Shown: piece after piece, positions 39,206 to 48,174 of the stretch | How the letters are laid out: each line of letters begins with the position of its first letter | How positions within the stretch are numbered: position 1 is the first letter of the stretch | From: Phytophthora colocasiae | Taxonomy: Eukaryota; Oomycota; Peronosporomycetes; Peronosporales; Peronosporaceae | Assembly: GCA_018806915.1 (NCBI GenBank) | Contig: JAGKQI010000097.1 | Location: 1-64,000, forward strand | DNA length: 64,000 bases | Reading direction: 5' to 3' | Notes under the pieces: model-generated | The model's database searches: none | Told to the model about the DNA's origin: nothing | Seen by the model: only the letters and a program-made list of their open reading frames with translations | Position numbers and translations under genes: made by a program

Positions 39206-39276
39206 TATCAGAGGAGGATCAGAACCTCGATCTCGAGCGTGTGAAGCTCGCGTCCTAACCACTAGACGACACTGAC
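39206..39276 (-). tRNA. tRNA-Val(CAC)-like, array copy 65
   Basis: 71 nt; B box broken (TTCTGATCC). Trailer T4. Confidence 0.4.
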
Positions 39277-39814
39277 ACGTTCCACAACCACACACACATC
39301 CTCTCACCAAAATTGCACAACCGCTTGCACTACATACATTCGACGACTCACCCATTCACCAACGTCACACATCACATCGCCTGCCCGCTGCTCATACACA
39401 GCACGGTCTCCCAGCGACTCCATGGTCCGTCCTTCTCCCGAAACAAGCACCCACAAAACACCACTCCGCAGCGTCGATAGACGCCCTTGCGAAAGATCCT
39501 CACACTCATCACAGACGCTACAACAATCACACACATGCCTACAGCGCGTCAATGCGTCAAACAGGGTCAATAGGTTGATGCCCCCGACTTGACACCGCGT
39601 TGCCCACCGACACACCACACCACACCACACCACACCACACCAATCGGAGCATGGTGTCTGTCTCGACATGTTTGATACTGTACCAGTGTCCAGGATGCTG
39701 CCAAGACGTGAGCTGCGGCACCGGACAGCCGTGAGCACCTGCAAAGGCACTGCGACGGCCACGACAGCTTGGAAGCCTTGAGCATCGTAGGAGTGGCAAA
39801 GAGAGCAAAGAAGA

Positions 39815-39885
39815 TATCAGAGGAGGATCGAACCCTCGATCTCGAGCGTGTGAAGCTCGCGTCCTAACCACTAGACGACACTGAC
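39815..39885 (-). tRNA. tRNA-Val(CAC)-like, array copy 66
   Basis: 71 nt; 15-nt T arm, trailer T3 (CTCTCTTTGCC). Confidence 0.48.
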
Positions 39886-40421
39886 ACGTTCCACAACCAC
39901 ACACACATCCCTCTCACCAAAATTGCACAACCGCTTGCACTACATACATTCGACGACTCACCCATTCACCAACGTCACACACATCGCCTGCCCGCTGCTC
40001 ATACACAGCACGGTCTCCCAGCGACCTCCATGGTCCGTCCTTCTCCCGAAACAAGCACCCACAAACACCACTCCGCAGCGTCGATAGACGCCCTTGCGAA
40101 AGATCCTCACACTCATCACAGACGCTACAACAATCACACACATGCCTACAGCGCGTCAATGCGTCAAACAGGGTCAATAGGTTGATGCCCCCGACTTGAC
40201 ACCGCGTTGCCCACCGACACACCACACCACACCACACCACACCACACCAATCGGAGCATGGTGTCTGTCTCGACATGTTTGATACTGTACCAGTGTCCAG
40301 GATGCTGCCAAGACGTGAGCTGCGGCACCGGACAGCCGTGAGCACCTGCAAAGGCACTGCGACGGCCACGACAGCTTGGAAGCCTTGAGCATCGTAGGAG
40401 TGGCAAAAAGAGCAAAGAAGA

Positions 40422-40494
40422 TATCAGAGGAGGGGATCGAACCCTCGATCTCGAGCGTGTGAAGCTCGCGTCCTAACCACTAGACGACACTGAC
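40422..40494 (-). tRNA. tRNA-Val(CAC), array copy 67 (intact)
   Basis: Intact 73-nt form with T5 stop. Confidence 0.8.
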
Positions 40495-41029
40495 ACGTTC
40501 CACAACCACACACACATCCCTCTCACCAAAATTGCACAACCGCTTGCACTACATACATTCGACGACTCACCCATTCACCAACGTCACACACATCGCCTGC
40601 CCGCTGCTCATACACAGCACGGTCTCCCAGCGACTCCATGGTCCGTCCTTCTCCCGAAACAAGCACCCACAAAACACCACTCCGCAGCGTCGATAGACGC
40701 CCTTGCGAAAGATCCTCACACTCATCACAGACGCTACAACAATCACACACATGCCTACAGCGCGTCAATGCGTCAAACAGGGTCAATAGGTTGATGCCCC
40801 GACTTGACACCGCGTTGCCCACCCACACACCACACCACACCACACCACACCACACCAATCGGAGCATGGTGTCTGTCTCGACATGTTTGATACTGTACCA
40901 GTGTCCAGGATGCTGCCAAGACGTGAGCTGCGGCACCGGACAGCCGTGAGCACCTGCAAAGGCACTGCGACGGCCACGACAGCTTGGAAGCCTTGAGCAT
41001 CGTAGGAGTGGCAAAAAGAGCAAAGAAGA

Positions 41030-41100
41030 TATCAGAGGAGGATCGAACCCTCGATCTCGAGCGTGTGAAGCTCGCGTCCAAACCACTAGACGACACTGAC
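41030..41100 (-). tRNA. tRNA-Val(CAC)-like, array copy 68
   Basis: 71 nt; 15-nt T arm plus a D-arm substitution (GGTTAGGAC to GGTTTGGAC). Trailer T5. Confidence 0.45.
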
Positions 41101-41631
41101 ACGTTCCACAACCACACACACATCCCTCTCACCAAAATTGCACAACCGCTTGCACTACATACATTCGACGACTCACCCATTCACCAACGTCACACACATC
41201 GCCTGCCCGCTGCTCATACACAGCACGGTCTCCCAGCGACTCCATGGTCCGTCCTTCTCCCGAAACAAGCACCCACAAAACACCACTCCGCAGCGTCGAT
41301 AGACGCCCTTGCGAAAGATCCTCACACTCATCACAGACGCTACAACAATCACACACATGCCTACAGCGCGTCAATGCGTCAAACAGGGTCAATAGGTTGA
41401 TGCCCCTGACTTGACACCGCGTTGCCCACCGACACACCACACCACACCACACCACACCAATCGGAGCATGGTGTCTGTCTCGACATGTTTGATACTGTAC
41501 CAGTGTCCAGGATGCTGCCAAGACGTGAGCTGCGGCACCGGACAGCCGTGAGCACCTGCAAAGGCACTGCGACGGCCACGACAGCTTGGAAGCCTTGAGC
41601 ATCGTAGGAGTGGCAAAAAGAGCAAAGAAGA

Positions 41632-41702
41632 TATCAGAGGAGGATCGAACCCTCGATCTCGAGCGTGTGAAGCTCGCGTCCTAACCACTAGACGACACTG
41701 AC
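41632..41702 (-). tRNA. tRNA-Val(CAC)-like, array copy 69
   Basis: 71 nt; 15-nt T arm, trailer T5. Confidence 0.5.
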
Positions 41703-42229
41703 ACGTTCCACAACCACACACACATCCCTCTCACCAAAATTGCACAACCGCTTGCACTACATACATCTGACGACTCACCCATTCACCAACGTCACACACA
41801 TCGCCTGCCCGCTGCTCATACACAGCACGGTCTCCCAGCGACTCCATGGTCCGTCCTTCTCCCGAAACAAGCACCCACAAAACACCACTCCGCAGCGTCG
41901 ATAGACGCCCTTGCGAAAGATCCTCACACTCATCACAGACGCTACAACAATCACACACATGCCTACAGCGCGTCAATGCGTCAAACAGGGTCAATAGGTT
42001 GATGCCCTGACTTGACACCGCGTTGCCCACCGACACACCACACCACACCACACCACACCAATCGGAGCATGGTGTCTGTCTCGACATGTTTGATACTGTA
42101 CCAGTGTCCAGGATGCTGCCAAGACGTGAGCTGCGGCACCGGACAGCCGTGAGCACCTGCAAAGGCACTGCGACGGCCACGACAGCTTGGAAGCCGAGCA
42201 TCGTAGGAGTGGCAAAAGAGCAAAGAAGA

Positions 42230-42299
42230 TATCAGAGGAGGATCGAACCCTCGATCTCGGAGCGTGTGGCTCGCGTCCTAACCACTAGACGACACTGAC
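42230..42299 (-). pseudogene. tRNA-Val(CAC)-like, array copy 70 (broken anticodon loop)
   Basis: 70 nt; the anticodon loop has lost two bases (CACAC instead of TTCACAC, so U33 is gone) and the stem gains one. It cannot present a normal anticodon. Trailer T4. Confidence 0.5.
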
Positions 42300-42840
42300 A
42301 CGTTCCACAACCACACACACATCCCTCTCACCAAAATTGCACAACCGCTTGCACTACATACATTCGACGACTCACCCATTCACCAACGTCACACACATCG
42401 CCTGCCCGCTGCTCATACACAGCACGGTCTCCCAGCGACTCCATGGTCCGTCCTTCTCCCGAAACAAGCACCCACAAAACACCACTCCGCAGCGTCGATA
42501 GACGCCCTTGCGAAAGATCCTCACACTCATCACAGACGCTACAACAATCACACACATGCCTACAGCGCGTCAATGCGTCAAACAGGGTCAATAGGTTGAT
42601 GCCCCCGACTTGACACCGCGTTGCCCACCGACACACCACACCACACCACACCACACCACACCACACCAATCGGAGCATGGTGTCTGTCTCGACATGTTTG
42701 ATACTGTACCAGTGTCCAGGATGCTGCCAAGACGTGAGCTGCGGCACCGGACAGCCGTGAGCACCTGCAAAGGCACTGCGACGGCCACGACAGCTTGGAA
42801 GCCTTGAGCATCGTAGGAGTGGCAAAAAGAGCAAAGAAGA

Positions 42841-42913
42841 TATCAGAGGAGGGGATCGAACCCTCGATCTCGAGCGTGTGAAGCTCGCGTCCTAACCACT
42901 AGACGACACTGAC
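42841..42913 (-). tRNA. tRNA-Val(CAC), array copy 71 (intact)
   Basis: Intact 73-nt form with T5 stop. Confidence 0.8.
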
Positions 42914-43442
42914 ACGTTCCACAACCACACACACATCCCTCTCACCAAAATTGCACAACCGCTTGCACTACATACATTCGACGACTCCACCCATTCACCA
43001 ACGCGTCACACACATCGCCTGCCCGCTGCTCATACACAGCACGGTCTCCCAGCGACTCCATGGTCCGTCCTTCTCCCGAAACAAGCACCCACAAAACACC
43101 ACTCCGCAGCGTCGATAGACGCCCTTGCGAAAGATCCTCACACTCATCACAGACGCTACAACAATCACACACATGCCTACAGCGCGTCAATGCGTCAAAC
43201 AGGGTCAATAGGTTGATGCCCCCGACTTGACACCGCGTTGCCCACCGACACACCACACCACACCACACCAATCGGAGCATGGTGTCTGTCTCGACATGTT
43301 TGATACTGTACCAGTGTCCAGGATGCTGCCAAGACGTGAGCTGCGGCACCGGACAGCCGTGAGCACCTGCAAAGGCACTGCGACGGCCACGACAGCTTGG
43401 AAGCCTTGAGCATCGTAGGAGTGGCAAAAAGAGCAAAGAAGA

Positions 43443-43515
43443 TATCAGAGGAGGGGATCGAACCCTCGATCTCGAGCGTGTGAAGCTCGCGTCCTAACCA
43501 CTAGACGACACTGAC
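43443..43515 (-). tRNA. tRNA-Val(CAC), array copy 72 (intact)
   Basis: Intact 73-nt form with T5 stop; the unit below it has the shortest (ACACC)4 run. Confidence 0.8.
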
Positions 43516-44052
43516 ACGTTCCACAACCACACACACATCCCTCTCACCAAAATTGCACAACCGCTTGCACTACATACATTCGACGACTCACCCATTCACC
43601 AACGTCACACACATCGCCTGCCCGCTGCTCATACACAGCACGGTCTCCCAGCGACTCCATGGTCCGTCCTTCTCCCGAAACAAGCACCCACAAAACACCA
43701 CTCCGCAGCGTCGATAGACGCCCTTGCGAAAGATCCTCACACTCATCACCAGACGCTACAACAATCACACACATGCCTACAGCGCGTCAATGCGTCAAAC
43801 AGGGCCAATAGGTTGATGCCCCCGACTTGACACCGCGTTGCCCACCGACACACCACACCACACCACACCACACCACACCAATCGGAGCATGGTGTCTGTC
43901 TCGACATGTTTGATACTGTACCAGTGTCCAGGATGCTGCCAAGACGTGAGCTGCGGCACCGGACAGCCGTGAGCACCTGCAAAGGCACTGCGACGGCCAC
44001 GACAGCTTGGAAGCCTTGAGCATCGTAGGAGTGGCAAAAAGAGCAAAGAAGA

Positions 44053-44124
44053 TATCAGGAGGAGGATCGAACCCTCGATCTCGAGCGTGTGAAGCTCGCG
44101 TCCTAACCACTAGACGACACTGAC
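44053..44124 (-). tRNA. tRNA-Val(CAC)-like, array copy 73 (last)
   Basis: 72 nt; extra base in the 3' acceptor strand and a 15-nt T arm. Trailer T5. The array stops about 220 bp beyond it, in mid-unit. Confidence 0.45.
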
Positions 44125-44371
44125 ACGTTCCACAACCACACACACATCCCTCTCACCAAAATTGCACAACCGCTTGCACTACATACATTCGACGACTCAC
44201 CCATTCACCAACGTCACACACATCGCCTGCCCGCTGCTCATACACAGCACGGTCTCCCAGCGACTCCATGGTCCGTCCTTCTCCCGAAACAAGCACCCAC
44301 AAAACACCACTCCGCAGCGTCGATAGACGCCCTTGCGAAAGATCCTCACACTCACCACAGCTGCTATAACA

Positions 44372-45176
44372 GTAAACACTAATGTGATAAAATTCATCCG
44401 CCCATTTCCCTTGTTCGTGTCGCTTTTTTTTCTTGTTGAATTTGTCATTTCCTTCGTTTTTACATGGTATTTTTACACTTTTCTATCTGCAGCTGAATGA
44501 AAGGTATACACTGAAAATGCATATTTGCATTGAACGGATGTTTTCCCAGAAAATTACCTAACAATTAAGCAAACTCGCAACATTTGTTTGAACTGATTTC
44601 ATGCGCGAAGTTATGCACTTTTTTTGTTACTTACCACGACAACAATTGGGGAAGTAGTTGGGTGGTGCACTACAAGACAGGTTTACTACATTTCAAGCCG
44701 ACGATTTTGTAATATTTATCAGAACGCCGAGATTCCATCTGCAACGGTGACCAAGGAATATGTTTATCTTGATGATATGCTTCTGATTGGAATGCACCTC
44801 AAATGCGTTCGAGAAGAAACATATCAATATTTTATGTTTCTATTGGTGTGTCTTTTTCTTGATCTGATGTGACTACTCGTGTCAGCGTGATCACCTTCTA
44901 CTACGTAAAAACTTCTGTGGGAGACTGGGCTTGTTTATGTACGAATTATGACTGACCAACTTCAATGCTAGTTCGTAAGTTTTACGCCGTCTCAACTGTG
45001 GCATGTGAACCCAGGGGCGGGGCCAGCCCTAATTGCTAGGGGGAGGGTAAAGTGTTTGACTTTAAAAAAAATGTCGTCGTGCTAACGATTTACTATAATA
45101 ATTATTTTAAAAAAAAATTCGCGTGCGATTAACCTACCCAACAAGCTAACACCACATTAGTACTTAAATAGCTATG
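44372..45176. other. Unique AT-rich DNA between the array and tRNA-Arg
   Basis: Similarity to the array fades over 44,355-44,371. The rest is AT-rich with homopolymers (T8 near 44,425, A8 near 45,063). An 82-codon frame at 44,624-44,872 has no recognisable motif and I do not call it a gene. At 45,012-45,028 CAGGGGCGGGGCCAGCC resembles the end of hAT-type DNA transposons; no partner end was seen. Confidence 0.6.
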
Positions 45177-45182
45177 AAAAAA
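45177..45182 (-). terminator. Pol III terminator of tRNA-Arg(TCG)
   Basis: T6 on the minus strand, starting three bases past the discriminator base of the tRNA-Arg gene. Confidence 0.8.
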
Positions 45183-45184
45183 TG

Positions 45185-45257
45185 TACGCGACGCGGGACT
45201 CGAACCCGCAACCCCCAGATTCGAAGTCTGATACGCTATCCATTGCGCCAGCCGCGC
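45185..45257 (-). tRNA. tRNA-Arg(TCG)
   Basis: Intact 73-nt gene. Acceptor GCGCGGC/GTCGCGT pairs at all seven positions, two of them G-U. D arm GCGC-AATGGATA-GCGT, anticodon arm TCAGA-CTTCGAA-TCTGG with anticodon TCG (reads CGA arginine codons), variable loop GGGTT, T arm GCGGG-TTCGAGT-CCCGC, discriminator A, no encoded CCA, no intron. The A box TGGCGCAATGG and B box GTTCGAGTC match the Pol III consensus completely. It is single copy here, unlike the tRNA-Val series, and its pairing is clearly better. It lies outside both the array and the transposons. Confidence 0.96.
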
Positions 45258-45410
45258 TTCACATCCATGAATGACCCGAACAAAACTCTACAAGATAACC
45301 TAACGCCTTCTTCGGCGTGGCAGCATTAAAAATCTGTAATTACAAGCAACTCGATTGGTTTACCAGATCGTATTGTGGAAACCGGTCAAAATGTAATCTG
45401 CAAACATGCG

Positions 45411-46148
45411 TTAATCCGGCGATTTGAGAAATTTGCAATCGGTGTAATTCACACTCGTGTGCAAATTAATAAGAGTGTAAAAGAGAGTCGACGTATGTAA
45501 ATATGAGTTGAGATCAGTAGTCTTATTAAGCTTTCGTGGCAGAGAAGTCGTCATTTTGAAATGGTGGTCAACGTCTTCCATATCACCAGAAGGTTCTGGT
45601 GGCGGTTTGTCTAAGCATGCTGTGGCTCGGAAGACATCCGTCCTCTCTGACAAAAAGGCAGACATATCTTCTGCTGCCTGATGAATTTGGCCTCGAGTAG
45701 CACGTCGCCGCGTAGACTCTGTCGCATTTGATTCCTTTGCTGCGAACACAACTATTCCGAAACATAGAGGTCCGTCAGCCTTTCGACGCCGCTGATAGTT
45801 GCCTCGAGCTTTGTCCAGCATGTCCCTCCAATTATCTGCGTTTAAAGCCACGAGATCGTTTTGAGAAGCACCTAAACTTGGCTTTGCATAGAGATTCATA
45901 TCTGAGCGAATTTTTTTCACTTCGTATGCAGCTAGCGCATGCTCGACGAGCTCCGCAACCTGACCACAAAACACTTGGAAAGACCCTTCTGAGTCAAAGA
46001 AAAACTCTGGTTTTTCAACGTCCTGGATGCTTGAGCAATACCACCAATTTTGACCGACAAGCGAACAAGTGTTCCCATCATATACAGTTTCTGGCGGATA
46101 TATATATATATGTGGAAAGAGCTGGAATGCCGACTTCGAAGTCGGCAT
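45411..46148 (-). CDS. Hypothetical protein inside the TIR element
   Basis: 245 codons from ATG to stop, not recognised. The first eight residues come from a 24-bp palindrome and the next few from an (AT)n tract, so the true start may lie further in. The body is mixed and protein-like: a WWY segment near residue 35, FFFDSEG near 50, an RRRKADGP basic stretch near 125, RRRATRG near 153, and a PPPEPSGD turn near 190. No signal peptide, membrane segment or known catalytic motif was seen. It fills most of the element between the inverted repeats, so it could be its cargo or a degraded transposase. A captured host gene piece is the alternative. Confidence 0.4.
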   Translation of the reverse strand: MPTSKSAFQLFPHIYIYPPETVYDGNTCSLVGQNWWYCSSIQDVEKPEFFFDSEGSFQVFCGQVAELVEHALAAYEVKKIRSDMNLYAKPSLGASQNDLVALNADNWRDMLDKARGNYQRRRKADGPLCFGIVVFAAKESNATESTRRRATRGQIHQAAEDMSAFLSERTDVFRATACLDKPPPEPSGDMEDVDHHFKMTTSLPRKLNKTTDLNSYLHTSTLFYTLINLHTSVNYTDCKFLKSPD

Positions 46149-46149
46149 T
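46126..46149. repeat. Perfect 24-bp palindrome
   Basis: AATGCCGACTTC followed directly by its reverse complement, with no spacer. It lies 14 bp after an (AT)n tract at 46,098-46,111 and would extrude as a 12-bp hairpin or cruciform. Confidence 0.95.
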
Positions 46150-46337
46150 TTGTCTTATTTATATCTAAATCAGTCACAATCCTATTATTAGCCCTAGCAC
46201 CTTTCAGATTATTCGGAGTAGAATTCGGTCAATAATTTGCTAAAATAGAGCATGACGTAAATAAATCAGTGTCTAATTAAGGTTGCAAATCGGCCGAATA
46301 AGAGTCGGATTAGACATTCTGGCAGGTTTCCACAATA

Positions 46338-47039
46338 ACATAGATTTCATTTTTACTGTTCGTATTCCAGAGCACACAATTTTCAGAACACTAACTTCTT
46401 GCTGTGCTGGTGCTAGCAGCCAGCAATGAACGACAACACAGCAGTCATCTTAGCTGTGGTTGCAGGTGCGTGTTCGTGTGCATGTACCAGCACTACATAC
46501 GATGGGCTTTCACGCTCCGCCGTTTGGCGTCGTTTCGGAACCGAACGTTCGAGAGGGTTATAACATCTACATGGACATTGGTTTCACAAGTAATTGGAGT
46601 GTCGTTCCTTACAATCTACAAAGTCGTGTTCCCCCCCGAAGGGAGCTGCAGTAACTATACATGACAGTCGAATGTAGCATCTTTTAGACGTTCTAGACGA
46701 CGGGTTTCGTAGAGTGCAGGTTCCGATGCGATGAAGTAGTGCAAGACTTAAAGCTCGGGGTCAACACCCTTAGGCCGATCTGGCGCGCCAGTGCACCTCA
46801 TTTGATTTCATGATAATTGCAAGTAGTTATCGCCCAGGTAGGCATGATATCCTTTGCCCGCAGATAATCACGACGAATGTGGAGTCACAGTCTTTAACCA
46901 ACTTTTTGCTCACAGCCTAACGACATCGTATAAGAACACTTAACGCCGTTCCGTACCAGGATTGGATCATCTTGTGATCCGGTGAATAGGGCTATTCGTT
47001 TGGATCGCGACCTCCTGCGTTCCCAGCCAGGCGAGCGCC
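46338..47039. other. Unique DNA with weak coding signal
   Basis: ATG at 46,426 opens a short frame (MNDNTAVILAVVAG) with a hydrophobic run, and another frame is open to 46,654 (TMGFHAPPFGVV...). No convincing intron joins them and neither is recognised. From 46,660 to 47,039 I see nothing beyond an AscI-type GGCGCGCC palindrome near 46,784. Confidence 0.35.
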
Positions 47040-47155
47040 CCGCAAGAAGTTGCCATTCATAGGAAATCATAGAGGGCGAAGATGAAGAGTACTGCGGTGA
47101 CTGTGAGCTCCAAGGGGACAGTCGAAGGCAACCAAGCGATCGTAAGCGTGCTATT
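47040..47155 (+). pseudogene. Left part of an open segment split by the retroelement
   Basis: Open in two frames up to the LTR: EGEDEEYCGDCE...SDRKRAI and MKSTAVTVSSKG...VSVLF. The retroelement enters at 47,156, and sequence at 63,182 continues the same interrupted locus on the right. The product is unknown. Confidence 0.35.
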
Positions 47156-47581
47156 TGTTAAAGTGAATAAACGCTTAGAGAATGTATTTAATCAACTGTC
47201 TTTATTGATTCTTTATCTCTCTACCACTAACTTATGCTATCCTTACGAACGTGCTCAGTCCGAAGCAAAAGCGGTTGTGAGAGGAGTGAATCCTCTTCCT
47301 CTTACCTCCGGTTTCTCATCGCACAAATGGTGCCTCTCTCCAGAGAGACGGTACTAGCCAATCACAGCTTGGCTACGTACTTGTCAACTGACCACAGACT
47401 GTATCGTCACTTGATTAGCCTTAGCTAAACTATAGCCTTAATTAACTCAATATACAAACTGTTAGCTCAGTAGCCTCTGAACCCATCTGGAGATCAGATG
47501 TGTCGGTTGCCTACCGACACAGCTGACTCCACAGAGGGTTATCCTCTGCACCAGATCTCCCAGTGGAGATCAGGCGCAACA
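47156..47581 (-). repeat. LTR 1 (left outer)
   Basis: 426 bp, bounded by TGTT...AACA. Private states: TGTATTTAATC, CTTACCTCC and TCTCCCAGTGG. Its right end (GAGATCAGGCGC) equals LTR 2 but not LTR 3. As the 3' LTR of a minus-strand element it would carry the polyadenylation site. Confidence 0.92.
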
Positions 47582-48142
47582 CTCGCACTTAGTGTCGATG
47601 GTAGTCTTTAGGTCTTTGACTCCAATGAGTTCGCGGAGCTTTGCAAACTGCCCTGTTGGTAGAGCTTTGGTTAAGATGTCTGCAGCCATGTCATCGATCA
47701 GACAGTAATGTACATCTAACCTTCCTTCCTCTACTAAATCTCTGGTAAACAAATATCGTATTTGAATGCGCTTAGTTGCTTTGTGATTTCCTGCATTCTT
47801 TACTGTGCTTATTGCCGACTTGCTATCGCACCATACTTGCCCTGGTTGCTGCTGAGGAAATCCCATTTCTCTCAGCAGATACCATAACCACTCGCTCTCT
47901 TTTGCTCCTTCACTTAGGGCAATTAGTTCAGCCTCAGCTGTCGAAAGAGAAACTGATGCCTGCTTACTGCTACACCATGAAATACTGATTCCAGCCATAG
48001 TGATCACATACCCAGTAATCGACTTACGTTCTTTGGGTTGACACGCGAAGCTTGCGTCTGTGTATACTTCATACGTCACCGTTCTCGAATTCCCACCAAG
48101 AAGGAGACTGTACGTTGACGTCCCTTTCAAGTATTTGAGCAC
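47570..48142 (-). CDS. Copia pol C-terminal fragment: RNase H, copy 1
   Basis: Open for 190 codons, starting in the RT-RNase H connection (MLKYLKGT). RNase HI acidic residues are visible in order: D in VYTDAS, E in STAEAEL, D in WCDSKSA, and a D of DDMAADILTK. The DILTKALP close is typical of Ty1/copia elements. It would remove the RNA strand during reverse transcription. The frame ends 12 bp inside LTR 1. Although open, it is cut off from the rest of pol by frameshifts, so it is not likely to be expressed as a working enzyme. Confidence 0.85.
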   Translation of the reverse strand: MLKYLKGTSTYSLLLGGNSRTVTYEVYTDASFACQPKERKSITGYVITMAGISISWCSSKQASVSLSTAEAELIALSEGAKESEWLWYLLREMGFPQQQPGQVWCDSKSAISTVKNAGNHKATKRIQIRYLFTRDLVEEGRLDVHYCLIDDMAADILTKALPTGQFAKLRELIGVKDLKTTIDTKCECCA

Positions 48143-48174
48143 TCTCCGTGCTGCCTCCCAGAGTGTATGTGGTT

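Larger units (their letters stand above)
1..44371 (-). repeat. Tandem satellite of about 610-bp units, each carrying a tRNA-Val(CAC)-like gene
   Basis: Head-to-tail array, open at the left edge of the window and ending inside a unit near 44,340-44,371. I located 73 tRNA-like copies from 147 to 44,124, giving a mean period of about 610 bp. Unit order along the + strand: reverse-oriented tRNA; CA-rich stretch (ACACACATCCCTCTCACC); a conserved block of about 250 bp with CCATGGTCCGTCC; the (ACACC)n minisatellite, n about 4-9; a conserved block with GATACTGTACCAGTGTCC; then A-rich DNA that is the tRNA 3' trailer. Units are nearly identical. Differences sit at a few sites: T arm, trailer A-run, (ACACC)n, the CCCC/T-GACTTG site and the (AC)n before ATCCC. 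Long minus-strand frames of 150-200 codons occur in almost every unit, but indels move them between frames, so I treat the spacer as non-coding. No 5S rRNA, snRNA or spliced-leader sequence was recognised in it. Confidence 0.97.
45371..46337. mobile_element. DNA transposon-like element with TIRs and TA target site
   Basis: Left end TATTGTGGAAACC (45,371-45,383) and right end GGTTTCCACAATA (46,325-46,337) are perfect inverted repeats. With mismatches the match extends to about 24 bp (TCAAAATGT against CCAGAATGT), followed by a second TAATCCG...CGATTT module in both arms. If the outer TA is the duplicated target, this fits Tc1/mariner-type insertion. No DDE/D transposase is recognisable inside, so it is either non-autonomous or carries an unknown protein. 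Length is about 967 bp. Confidence 0.6.

Noticed and set aside
1..44371. CRISPR array
   Set aside because: Regular repetition, but the unit is about 610 bp, the spacers are as conserved as the rest of the unit, and there are no cas genes; the setting is eukaryotic.
1..44371. 5S rDNA or snRNA tandem array
   Set aside because: The unit length would suit 5S rDNA, but no 5S internal control region, Sm site or spliced-leader sequence was found; the only RNA fold is the tRNA.
1..44371. SINE family with tRNA-derived head
   Set aside because: Copies are strictly head-to-tail with no poly-A or target duplications. SINE copies would be dispersed.
309..44448. Hundreds of Cys-rich reading frames of 60-230 codons repeated in every unit, mainly on the minus strand
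   Set aside because: All three minus frames are partly open, frames change between units because of indels in the minisatellite and T arm, some run straight through the tRNA, and no frame is preserved. Openness follows from the biased C/A composition of the plus strand.
44624..44872. 82-codon plus-strand frame as a gene
   Set aside because: AT-rich, no motif, no supporting context; length expected by chance.
45728..46168. 146-codon plus-strand frame
   Set aside because: Antisense to the longer 245-codon frame and dependent on the palindrome and AT tract; treated as a shadow.
47082..47357. 91-codon frame running into LTR 1
   Set aside because: The second half is LTR sequence also found at 54,954 and 62,750; only the part before 47,156 can be pre-insertion sequence.
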